DNA from: a virus
Direction: 5' to 3' (one strand)
Length of the DNA: 32,518 nt
IMG/VR virus record: IMGVR_UViG_3300032242_000673
Location: 1-32,518 of that record
The notes under the pieces were generated by a model. That model worked only from the letters and a program-made list of their open reading frames with translations, made no database searches and was not told where the DNA came from. Position 1 is the first letter of the stretch; the number at the start of each line of letters is the position of its first letter. A program made the translations under genes and the position numbers. Below, piece by piece: positions 23,962-29,640 of the stretch.

Positions 23962-24344
23962 TTTACTTCGGTGTGGAAGGCACACCGATTCCTCAAGGGT
24001 CAATGAAACATATTGGCGGTGGTCGAATGATCCATAGCCGCGCAACTGAACTTGCAACTTGGCGCGCTTTAATTTCAAATGCCGCAAAACAAGCGGGATG
24101 TAAACCAATTGATAGTCCTATAATTATTTCTATGCATTTTCGGTTAAAACGCCCTAAAACTGTAAAGCGCAATCACCCAACAGTTCCACCGGATTTAGAC
24201 AAATTGGTTCGTGGTGTAAATGACGGCTTAACAGGCGTGGCGTACATAGATGACTCACAGGTAATACAGATAAATGCCACAAAATCTTACGCGGAGAATG
24301 TGGGCGTAGACATTGAGATTAGCGATGGTTTTGACTGTTTATAG
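23958..24344 (+). CDS. rusA: RusA-family Holliday junction resolvase
   Basis: The 128-residue protein starts at TTG 23958, overlapping the preceding stop (TTGA). There is no earlier ATG giving the N-terminal strand (YFGVEGTPIPQGS). The family acidic set is present: D79 and D81 in PPDLDKL, D89 in GVNDGL and D98/D99 in IDDSQVI, which bind Mg at the junction. RusA cuts four-way junctions as a dimer, here probably resolving branches before packaging. It is the last gene of the replication block, and an intergenic region follows. Confidence 0.88.
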   Translation: MIYFGVEGTPIPQGSMKHIGGGRMIHSRATELATWRALISNAAKQAGCKPIDSPIIISMHFRLKRPKTVKRNHPTVPPDLDKLVRGVNDGLTGVAYIDDSQVIQINATKSYAENVGVDIEISDGFDCL

Positions 24345-24474
24345 AACAGGTGTTTGATTATAAACTTTTGGTAACAAAATAAAATATTTGCTCAAATGCA
24401 ACACTTTTGGCTTGATTCACGCTAATGTTGGGTCATCGGAACAAACGAGCCGATAGAAATAAATGGAGGCAGTA
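24345..24474. promoter_or_regulatory. 130-nt A+T-rich intergenic region before the small-gene cluster
   Basis: This is one of the longest gene-free stretches. It contains A/T-rich TAAAAT (24380-24385) with TTGATT 20 nt further upstream, and a small hairpin with arms ATCGG/CCGAT near 24436-24455. GGAGG at 24465-24469 serves the next gene. A promoter for the small-gene cluster is likely somewhere here, but no box pair has good spacing, so I do not fix its place. Confidence 0.35.
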
Positions 24475-24654
24475 ATGAACAAGTTAGACATCAAAATTAA
24501 TTCATTAACAAATGAAATTGTTGTAATGAAAAATCTACCACCACGCGAAGCATTTGCTTCGGTTCAAAATTTACTTAATACAGATATGAGCAAGGCTTCT
24601 GTAATTTCATTTCTAAAATATGCAATTCAATTACATTCAGGCAAGGCAAAATAA
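24475..24654 (+). CDS. Small hypothetical protein
   Basis: The 59-residue product starts at the ATG after GGAGG. It is helical and amphipathic (MNKLDIKINSLTNEIVVMKN, then REAFASVQNLLNTDMSKASVISFLKYAIQLH). It overlaps the next start (TAATG). An in-frame upstream ATG at 24463 lies inside the ribosome site region. There is no recognisable family. It opens a run of small genes that share tight overlaps and GGAGGC-type ribosome sites. Confidence 0.65.
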   Translation: MNKLDIKINSLTNEIVVMKNLPPREAFASVQNLLNTDMSKASVISFLKYAIQLHSGKAK

Positions 24655-24785
24655 TGACTAATCACAATCGTTGGGCAAAATGCTCACAATGCAGTTACAC
24701 AACAATTTACGCTTATCGCGTTAATTACGAATTTATCCAATCTTGTGAAATTTGTGGATCATCTTTGAATCAGGAGGCAAAGTAA
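24654..24785 (+). CDS. Small zinc-ribbon protein
   Basis: The 43-residue product has KCSQCSYT and SCEICGSS, two CxxC knuckles about 22 residues apart, which makes a minimal zinc ribbon. It starts at TAATG overlap and ends overlapping the next start. Two-knuckle ribbons bind nucleic acid or host proteins in many phages. Its partner is unknown. Confidence 0.65.
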   Translation: MTNHNRWAKCSQCSYTTIYAYRVNYEFIQSCEICGSSLNQEAK

Positions 24786-24982
24786 TGCCTAAGTTTCAAG
24801 TTGGTGAAAAAGTGGTTTATCAAAATCAACTTGCAATTATTACCGAAGTTCATCAATATCTGCCAACCAAAACAGGTCGTAAAAAATTGCTTTGGTATTC
24901 GGTGCAATTTATTGGATTTAGAGCGCAGTATGCCGTTGCTCAAAAAACTAATTCATTGAAAAAATTTAAGGAGGCAAAATAA
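24785..24982 (+). CDS. Small SH3/KOW-like hypothetical protein
   Basis: The 65-residue product starts after AGGAGG, with FQVGEKVVYQNQLAIITEVHQY resembling the strand pattern of small SH3/KOW barrels. The C-terminal part is basic (SLKKFKEAK). An in-frame ATG at 24752 lies inside the upstream gene and is rejected. It resembles in layout the protein encoded at 23779, so the two may be distant relatives. The role is unknown. Confidence 0.65.
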   Translation: MPKFQVGEKVVYQNQLAIITEVHQYLPTKTGRKKLLWYSVQFIGFRAQYAVAQKTNSLKKFKEAK

Positions 24983-25260
24983 TGAGCGCACAAATTACAG
25001 TAACAATTACCGAATACGATTTTGCTTACCTGCATACAACCTCAATGCGATGGGGTAAAGATTGGTTCAAGCAAAAGGGTCGCTTTGAAGATGCGCCGCT
25101 ATTTACTTGGAAGATGGCTTATTGGTGTGAAAGATATTTAGATGCACTATTTTGTCAACACTTTTTATCAAGTAACGGGTACGAATCACAAACCGTATTT
25201 GATACTGCAACTTCTCAATGGACAATTCTTACCAACTACCTAAGCGAGGACTGGCGATGA
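24982..25260 (+). CDS. Hypothetical protein rich in aromatics
   Basis: The 92-residue product follows GGAGGC. A beta N-terminus (ITVTITEYDF) is followed by helices with many Trp, Tyr and Phe (RWGKDWFKQKGRF, FTWKMAYWCERYLDALFCQHFL). Two cysteines lie in the helical part. It overlaps the next start (ATGA). No family was recognised. Confidence 0.65.
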   Translation: MSAQITVTITEYDFAYLHTTSMRWGKDWFKQKGRFEDAPLFTWKMAYWCERYLDALFCQHFLSSNGYESQTVFDTATSQWTILTNYLSEDWR

Positions 25261-25406
25261 ATGGTTATGACTCATACACAGTCTTGGTAATTACCGATTG
25301 CCCGGCTTGTGAAGTTGAAATAGAAAAAGAATTTGATGCCGAAGGTGGCGCGTGTGAAGTCAAATGCCAAGCCTGCGGATACCGTTGGACAAAGGAGGTC
25401 GAATAA
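25257..25406 (+). CDS. Small zinc-ribbon protein
   Basis: The 49-residue product starts at the ATGA overlap; the longer in-frame start at 25218 is inside the previous gene. It contains CPAC and CQAC, spaced about 23 residues apart, with the second followed by GYRWTKEVE, giving a complete zinc ribbon. It ends overlapping a tiny membrane-protein gene. Confidence 0.65.
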   Translation: MNGYDSYTVLVITDCPACEVEIEKEFDAEGGACEVKCQACGYRWTKEVE

Positions 25407-25504
25407 TGTGGTTCTTTTTGTTAGTCGTAGTTCCTGTTGTTACAACAACCTTATTGATAGTTCTAATGGAATGGGAGGCAAGTGATGGCGAAAATACTTT
25501 GTAA
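25406..25504 (+). CDS. Tiny membrane peptide
   Basis: The 32-residue ORF starts at TAATG after AAAGGAGG. Residues 2-21 are strongly hydrophobic (WFFLLVVVPVVTTTLLIVLM), then a short acidic tail. One membrane pass is predicted. It overlaps the next gene by 20 nt in another frame. The ribosome site and overlap support it being translated. The function is unknown. Confidence 0.55.
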   Translation: MWFFLLVVVPVVTTTLLIVLMEWEASDGENTL

Positions 25505-25742
25505 GGGTCAGCATTGGGAAATTAAAGATGGGCAACTAATCCTTGATACTCCTGAAGGCAACGAGATTGCTAAACAAGTTATCACAACTTTAGAGGCGCA
25601 ACTGCGACTAAAGATTTACGATCAGATATGCGCATTGCCACTAACTCAAGATCGCAAGAAAATGGTTAAGTTAGGAATTGAGAATGTAGCCCTGATGGTT
25701 CAAGATGCCTGCGCGCAGATTGCGTTAGGAGATAACAAATGA
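25485..25742 (+). CDS. Hypothetical early protein
   Basis: The 85-residue product starts at ATG 25485 after GGGAGG (in-frame GTG 25482 is less likely). A short N-terminal beta part (KILCKGQHWEIKDGQLIL) precedes helices (NEIAKQVITTLEAQLRLKIYDQICAL) and (RKKMVKLGIENVALMVQDACAQIAL). It overlaps the winged-helix gene by 4 nt. I do not recognise the family. Confidence 0.7.
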   Translation: MAKILCKGQHWEIKDGQLILDTPEGNEIAKQVITTLEAQLRLKIYDQICALPLTQDRKKMVKLGIENVALMVQDACAQIALGDNK

Positions 25743-26020
25743 GAGCCACATCAGTAGCCGCAATGGTAAAGGCTGAGCCAAAGCGCGGATCAAATCGTGC
25801 AAAGGTTTATCAATTTATTCTTGATCGTTTAGAGCGCGGTGCAACAGATCAAGAAATGCAAGCAAGTCTAAATATGTCGGGAGATACTTTGCGCCCCACG
25901 CGCCTTAGCCTTGCCAAAGACGGGATGATTTACGATTCAGGCAAGACACGCCAAAACACGAATGGCAATGAATGTATCGTTTGGGTTGCATCAACTGTTG
26001 AGCAGATTGGAATGTTTTAA
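25739..26020 (+). CDS. Winged helix-turn-helix protein
   Basis: The 93-residue product has the layout of a small wHTH: helix RAKVYQFILDRLERG, helix ATDQEMQASL, recognition helix GDTLRPTRLSLAKDGM and a wing IYDSGKTRQNTNGNECIVWV. It begins at the ATGA overlap and ends at TAATG. It probably binds DNA as a regulator of the early genes or of host promoters. The target is unknown. Confidence 0.75.
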   Translation: MRATSVAAMVKAEPKRGSNRAKVYQFILDRLERGATDQEMQASLNMSGDTLRPTRLSLAKDGMIYDSGKTRQNTNGNECIVWVASTVEQIGMF

Positions 26021-26190
26021 TGCCAACATACGAATTTAGATGCGCAACCGATAAATCTATGGTCGAGATTCAACAAGGGTTTTATGACAACACAATTCCT
26101 AACTGCCCATTATGCGGGAAGGAAATGCAAAAAGTATTTCAAGCAACACCCACCGTATTTCGCGGTGGAGGATGGGGAGGCTCTAAATGA
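26020..26190 (+). CDS. FmdB-like zinc-ribbon protein, first knuckle incomplete
   Basis: The 56-residue product opens with MPTYEFRC, the hallmark of FmdB-family regulators. However, the first knuckle has only C8 (CATD instead of CxxC), while the second is complete (CPLC). The tail FRGGGWGGSK matches the family end. FmdB-like proteins are small single-ribbon proteins of unclear function and occur often in phages. It overlaps both neighbours. The lost cysteine suggests altered metal binding. Confidence 0.7.
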   Translation: MPTYEFRCATDKSMVEIQQGFYDNTIPNCPLCGKEMQKVFQATPTVFRGGGWGGSK

Positions 26191-26327
26191 TTGAGATTAG
26201 ATTGCCTTTGCGCAATAAAACTTATTTACACTTTGGCAAATTACACGGATTTGGCATTGGTTTGAGAATTGATAAATGGGGTTTTGATCTTGATCTGATT
26301 AAGTTCTATGTTGGAATCGAGTGGTAA
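26187..26327 (+). CDS. Small beta-rich hypothetical protein
   Basis: The 46-residue product begins at the ATGA overlap and ends at TAATG. It is beta-patterned with regular aromatics (TYLHFGKLHGFGIGLRIDKWG, in alternating turns) and ends DLDLIKFYVGIEW. It looks like a small beta-sheet protein and resembles other tiny phage proteins with the ending FYVGIEW type. The function is unknown. Confidence 0.55.
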   Translation: MIEIRLPLRNKTYLHFGKLHGFGIGLRIDKWGFDLDLIKFYVGIEW

Positions 26328-26425
26328 TGATTAAAGCCATAGTAATTTATTTAGCCATAGTTGAGGTTATTGGTTATCTTTATTCGTTGTATGGTTACGG
26401 ATCATCTAAAGGATGGTGGAAATGA
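26327..26425 (+). CDS. Tiny membrane peptide
   Basis: The 32-residue ORF starts at TAATG. Residues 3-24 are hydrophobic (KAIVIYLAIVEVIGYLYSLY) followed by a Gly/Ser/Lys/Trp tail. It overlaps the next ATG by 4 nt. One membrane pass is predicted. The function is unknown. Confidence 0.5.
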   Translation: MIKAIVIYLAIVEVIGYLYSLYGYGSSKGWWK

Positions 26426-26673
26426 GTCCAAGTAGAAGAATCAATCAAATCTTAGAAGAACGCCAAGATCAATATGGCGATGCGAAAGAGAACTTTCGCA
26501 AGATAGGCGTGATGTGGGGTTTGATTCTTGATCTTCCATATTCGTTATCTGAATATCAAGTAGCCCAAATGATGATTGCGCTTAAACTGCAACGCATATC
26601 AGTTAATCCCGATCATCAAGATTCATGGTTAGATATTCAAGGTTACGCTGAACACGGATTAGATTCGCTATGA
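26422..26673 (+). CDS. DUF6378-like protein
   Basis: The 83-residue product starts at the ATGA overlap (in-frame GTG 26413 is less likely). INQILEERQDQYGDAKENFRKIG, then YQVAQMMIALKLQRISVNP and SWLDIQGYAEHG follow the pattern of DUF6378, an all-helical phage family reminiscent of MazG-type nucleotide pyrophosphohydrolases. The acidic residues needed for Mg binding are only partly present. It may process nucleotides during replication. Confidence in the family is moderate, in the activity low. Confidence 0.6.
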   Translation: MSPSRRINQILEERQDQYGDAKENFRKIGVMWGLILDLPYSLSEYQVAQMMIALKLQRISVNPDHQDSWLDIQGYAEHGLDSL

Positions 26674-26813
26674 ATGATGCATACATAGCGCGGTGTATTT
26701 CGTGCGGGGCTTGGGGTCAAATTGACTCGCAATGTTCGACCTGCACTACAATTATCCCACCAACGAAAGGAGAGTTAGAAATGACTCACACAATCAATGG
26801 AGGCTCACGATGA
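26670..26813 (+). CDS. Small zinc-ribbon protein
   Basis: The 47-residue product carries CISC and CSTC, ten residues apart, so a compact zinc knuckle pair. It starts at the ATGA overlap and its 3' end overlaps the exported protein gene by 17 nt in another frame. A strong AAAGGAGAG lies inside its 3' half, before an in-frame ATG (26781) that would give a ten-residue peptide. The function is unknown. Confidence 0.55.
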   Translation: MNDAYIARCISCGAWGQIDSQCSTCTTIIPPTKGELEMTHTINGGSR

Positions 26814-27270
26814 CGGCTCTAGGATCGGCGGCGATTGGTTCGCGCTGAAGTTCAAGGCTCGTATCCTTGTAGTAGTCGCTTTGGCGATTGGATACTTGCT
26901 CGCAACCCCGGCACTAGCAATAGCACCAAAAGAATTCATAGTTGCTAGAACGCCTACGGCGGCAAAGTTTTACGCACAAACACAACTTCATAAATATAAA
27001 TGGAACTCAAAGGCTCAATGGGCTTGTTTAGTTCAACTTTGGACTAACGAGTCAAATTGGCGGCCGGAAGCCAAAAACCATCAAGCAGTAAAAATGCTGA
27101 TAAACGGAAAATGGATTAAGTTTTACGCGGGTGGAATTCCACAACGCTTAGGGCTAAATCCAAGCGCGAGCGTTCAAGAGCAGGTTCGGGTAGGATTGAA
27201 CTATGTTCGAGATCGTTATAGAACGCCTTGCGAGGCTCTTTCGTTTTGGCAAAGGCATTATTACTACTGA
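26797..27270 (+). CDS. Exported lytic-transglycosylase-like (SLT) protein
   Basis: The 157-residue product has a basic N-terminus, a hydrophobic segment (~22-40, ARILVVVALAIGYLLATPALA) and an ALA-like cleavage site near 41, so it is probably secreted or anchored. The rest matches small actinobacterial SLT domains: catalytic Glu E85 in LVQLWTNESNW, then GGIPQRLGLNP and VGLNYVRDRYRTPCEALSFWQ. Such enzymes cleave glycan strands of peptidoglycan. Unlike the CHAP endolysin it has its own export signal and sits in the early region, so it may open the wall gradually or block superinfection. ATG 26797 is the only good start, though its ribosome site is weak. Confidence 0.75.
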   Translation: MEAHDDGSRIGGDWFALKFKARILVVVALAIGYLLATPALAIAPKEFIVARTPTAAKFYAQTQLHKYKWNSKAQWACLVQLWTNESNWRPEAKNHQAVKMLINGKWIKFYAGGIPQRLGLNPSASVQEQVRVGLNYVRDRYRTPCEALSFWQRHYYY

Positions 27271-27322
27271 GTTCTATGATGATAATCCGAAAGGCGCAAC
27301 CGATCGGGAATCATCAACAAAT

Positions 27323-27346
27323 TTCGATAGGCCGTTCCCTATCGAA
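27323..27346 (+). other. Stem-loop 1 of a structured non-coding region
   Basis: TTCGATAGG at 27323-27331 pairs perfectly with CCTATCGAA at 27338-27346 around a 6-nt loop. It lies 50 nt after the exported SLT gene and has no T tract. The core CGATAGG also forms part of the hairpin after the tail tube gene. Confidence 0.55.
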
Positions 27347-27348
27347 TA

Positions 27349-27401
27349 GAGAGTGCTTGAGCGCGTAGCGCGCCTCCACGCATTACTGCGCTCGCACTCT
27401 C
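27349..27401 (+). other. Stem-loop 2, long imperfect stem with alternative fold
   Basis: GAGAGTGC (27349-27356) and GAGCGC (27359-27364) pair with GCGCTC (27388-27393) and GCACTCTC (27394-27401), 14 bp with a two-base bulge. The inner GCGCG/CGCGC (27361-27365 with 27369-27373) can form a competing short hairpin. No U tract follows. It may be a processed leader, a small RNA or a switch-like structure. Confidence 0.55.
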
Positions 27402-27417
27402 AACCAAATTACAATGG

Positions 27418-27425
27418 TGTAAGAT
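27418..27425 (+). promoter_or_regulatory. Candidate -10 element for a leaderless transcript
   Basis: TGTAAGAT repeats the string at 19872-19879. TAAGAT ends six bases before the ATG at 27432 and no Shine-Dalgarno is present. Transcription starting about seven bases downstream would begin at the start codon, a leaderless arrangement common in actinobacteria. Confidence 0.45.
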
Positions 27426-27431
27426 AATTTT

Positions 27432-27971
27432 ATGACCACAATTATTGCAAGGCAGTTTCCTGATCGCGTGGTCATAGGTGCAGATAGCCTTGTAACCGCA
27501 ACTCGCAAATACACGCATCCCAAAATGGCAAAGATAACTGAACGCGGTTTATATTTGATCGCTGGCGCAGGAGAATCTGCCGCTTGCGACATTGCGCAAC
27601 ATCTTTGGAATCCACCAAAACCAACTGCCGATGATAAAAAAGATTTATATCATTTTGTAATTTCTAAAGTAGTGCCATCGCTAAAGCAATGCTTCAAAAA
27701 TAATGAATACAAGTGGGATGATAAAGATGACGAAGAAACCAAATTTGCTTTTCTTATTGCAATCGGCGGTGAAGTATTTGATCTCAGCGATGATTTTGCA
27801 GTTTGCCTCGATGCTGATGGTTGTTATGGCATTGGTAGCGGTAGTTCTTTGGCTTTGGGTGCTATTAAAGCAGGTGCTTCTATGGAAACCGCGCTCAAGA
27901 TAGCATCAGAGAAAGACCCATACACCGCACCACCGTTTCAATTTATGGAACAGGAAAAATGGATAAAGTAA
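27432..27971 (+). CDS. Proteasome beta/HslV-like Ntn hydrolase
   Basis: The 179-residue protein begins MTT. After removal of Met, the catalytic residues fall at exactly the proteasome/HslV positions: T1, D17 in GADS and K33 in MAKI. The next segment LYLIAGAGESAACDIAQHL parallels the HslV strand and helix, and AIGSGSSLALGAIKAG (here YGIGSGSSLALGAI) is the family's second Gly-Ser turn. ASEKDPYT gives a late Asp. Proteases of this class assemble as rings with Thr active sites facing inside and need an ATPase or activator. No HslU, ARC or alpha-subunit gene is in the window. It could use host partners, or act alone. It overlaps the HNH gene by 13 nt. Confidence 0.8.
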   Translation: MTTIIARQFPDRVVIGADSLVTATRKYTHPKMAKITERGLYLIAGAGESAACDIAQHLWNPPKPTADDKKDLYHFVISKVVPSLKQCFKNNEYKWDDKDDEETKFAFLIAIGGEVFDLSDDFAVCLDADGCYGIGSGSSLALGAIKAGASMETALKIASEKDPYTAPPFQFMEQEKWIK

Positions 27972-28282
27972 TTGCTGAAACCGTATTGGCTCGCGCTCAG
28001 GGCTATTGCGAAGTATGTGGATTGCCGGGCGATGATTTTGCCCTGCATCATAGAAAATTAAAATCTCGCGGTGGTAAAGATGAAGTGGCTAACCTGCTCG
28101 TATGCCATCATAAATGCCATAATCTAGGAACAGACTCGATTCACTTGAATCCGCAGAAGGCAACGCTTAAAGGCTATATGATTCCATCTTACGGTAAGCC
28201 CGATGAATATCCCTTACACCTACCTGATGGAACTATTGTAAGATTAGATAACGAAGGCAACTACAACAAGATAGAGGGCTGA
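27959..28282 (+). CDS. HNH endonuclease
   Basis: The 107-residue protein carries two zinc-type CxxC pairs (CEVCG and CHHKCHN) around the HNH core: LHHRKLKSRGGKDEVANLLVCHHKCHNLG near residues 31-59. It has Asn in the second strand-turn and His in the final helix, as required for ββα-Me nucleases. A C-terminal beta part follows. HNH nucleases in phages help packaging near terminase genes, but here it is in a separate block with SSB and the proteasome-like gene. It may be a restriction-type or homing nuclease. Confidence 0.85.
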   Translation: MDKVIAETVLARAQGYCEVCGLPGDDFALHHRKLKSRGGKDEVANLLVCHHKCHNLGTDSIHLNPQKATLKGYMIPSYGKPDEYPLHLPDGTIVRLDNEGNYNKIEG

Positions 28283-28283
28283 T

Positions 28284-28673
28284 ATGGCAACAATAAATGT
28301 AACTGGCAATGTTGGAACTGATCCTGAGATCAAATTTTTTGACGGTAAGAACGGATCATTTGGCGTTACTTCGTTTTCTCTTGGTTATACACCAAGCGAG
28401 AAAAAAGGTGCTGAGTGGGTACAGGGTGAAACTATTTGGTTTCGCGTATCTGTTCTAGGCAAGCAAGCCGAAGTTATTGCTGATGCTATTAAAAAAGGCG
28501 ATAAAGTTTTAGTAAATGGCGCATTTAAGCAATCGTCATACCAAGCCAAAGATGGCACACAAAAAACAGGATTAGAGATTAAAGCCGATTCTGTAACTAT
28601 TGTTCCTAAGGCTGGCGCATCAAGACCTAAGGTAATCAAAGATGAGCCTGTTTGGGGTGGCGGATGGAACTAA
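28284..28673 (+). CDS. ssb: Single-stranded DNA-binding protein (OB fold)
   Basis: The 129-residue protein has the OB-fold sequence of SSB: ATINVTGNVGTDPEIKFF, FSLGYTPSEKK, WFRVSVLGKQAEVIADAIKKGDKVLVNGAF, and a last strand with GLEIKADSVTIVP. The tail (~112-129) is short and ends EPVWGGGWN instead of the acidic DDDIPF-like tip through which SSB recruits host repair proteins, so it may not interact with those partners. It supports phage replication and recombination along with the annealing and nuclease proteins. Confidence 0.88.
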   Translation: MATINVTGNVGTDPEIKFFDGKNGSFGVTSFSLGYTPSEKKGAEWVQGETIWFRVSVLGKQAEVIADAIKKGDKVLVNGAFKQSSYQAKDGTQKTGLEIKADSVTIVPKAGASRPKVIKDEPVWGGGWN

Positions 28674-28831
28674 TGAGTAGCAAAGAGGTTTGCGAATACT
28701 TAAACATCAAGCCTAACTATCTGCATCAATTACAGTTTCGTAAGAAATTAAATTGGTCTGAGAAAAAGGGTCGCAATGTTTATTACTCACGCGAGGTTGT
28801 AGAGTCTTTGGGGCAATCACTTAAGAAATGA
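28673..28831 (+). CDS. Small HTH protein (MerR/excisionase-like)
   Basis: The 52-residue product starts at TAATG with the SSB stop. SSKEVCEYLNIKPNYLHQLQFRKKLNW matches the helix-turn-helix start of MerR/Xis-type proteins, followed by the wing VYYSREVVESLG. It overlaps the PP-loop gene by 4 nt. Such single-domain HTH proteins act as excision or transcription factors in phages. No integrase is present, so a recombination-directionality role is unlikely. Confidence 0.65.
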   Translation: MSSKEVCEYLNIKPNYLHQLQFRKKLNWSEKKGRNVYYSREVVESLGQSLKK

Positions 28832-29640
28832 AACATATTGTTATGTTTTCGGGGGGTATTGGCTCTTGGGCTACGGCAAAAATAGTTGCTGAACGCTTTG
28901 GTACTGATGATCTTTACTTGGTATTTGCCGATGTAAAAGGCAATTCCGATTCACCGCATATAGGCGAAGATGAAGATACCTACCGTTTTATAGACGATGC
29001 AATTAAAAACATTGGTGGCGGTCATTATATTTACTTAAATGAAGGTAGAGATATTTGGACATTATTTCAAGATCAAAACTTTTTGGGCAATTCTCGTATT
29101 GCTAATTGTTCTAAATTATTAAAACAACGGCCTGCGCGTAAATGGTTAAAAGAAAACGCTGATCCCGAAGATAGCGTAATTTATGTGGGAATCGATTGGT
29201 CAGAAACCCATCGGCTACCTGCAATCGTCAAAAACTATTTGCCTTACAAAGCAGAAGCACCTTTATCTGAACCACCTTATTACGACAAACAACAACTTAT
29301 TGAATGGGCGCAACGAGAAGGCTTAAAAACTCCACGCTTATACGATATGGGATTTCCACACAATAATTGCGGTGGGGGTTGCGTAAGAGCCGGGCAAGGA
29401 CAATTCAAAAAACTATTGGAAACAATGCCTGAGCGTTTTGCAACTTGGGAAATTAAAGAACAAGAATTGCGTGAGCATATAGGGCAAGATGTGGCTATAT
29501 TGAGCGAGGTTGTTAAAGGCGTTAAGCGACCATTGCCTTTAATTGAGTTACGCCGTAGGCACGAAGATCAGCCATCAATGATTGATGATTTTGATATTGG
29601 TGGATGTAATTGTTTTGTGGAGTTTGAAGATGAAGTGTAG
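28828..29640 (+). CDS. PP-loop ATPase, PAPS reductase/DndC-like, with cysteine cluster
   Basis: The 270-residue protein has a PP-loop motif SGGIGSW (residues 8-14), the mark of the adenine nucleotide alpha-hydrolase fold (PAPS reductases, tRNA sulfur transferases, DndC, QueC). C94, C181 and C185 (NNCGGGC), C260 and C262 (GGCNC) could hold a Fe-S cluster or zinc. HNNCGGGCVRAGQ also resembles conserved motifs of phage members annotated as PAPS reductase-like. In DNA modification systems such enzymes activate or insert sulfur. Neighbours include SSB, HNH and a ParB-methyltransferase, so a base- or backbone-modification role is possible, but unproven. Confidence 0.7.
   Translation: MKHIVMFSGGIGSWATAKIVAERFGTDDLYLVFADVKGNSDSPHIGEDEDTYRFIDDAIKNIGGGHYIYLNEGRDIWTLFQDQNFLGNSRIANCSKLLKQRPARKWLKENADPEDSVIYVGIDWSETHRLPAIVKNYLPYKAEAPLSEPPYYDKQQLIEWAQREGLKTPRLYDMGFPHNNCGGGCVRAGQGQFKKLLETMPERFATWEIKEQELREHIGQDVAILSEVVKGVKRPLPLIELRRRHEDQPSMIDDFDIGGCNCFVEFEDEV

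Noticed and set aside
26810-26848. ATG overlapping the end of the zinc-ribbon gene
   Set aside because: It has a good ribosome site nearby but its frame stops after twelve codons; the exported protein uses ATG 26797.
27282-27320. Riboswitch-like string CCGAAAGGCGCAACCG
   Set aside because: It superficially recalls c-di-GMP or c-di-AMP aptamer parts, but the rest of those consensus sequences is absent.
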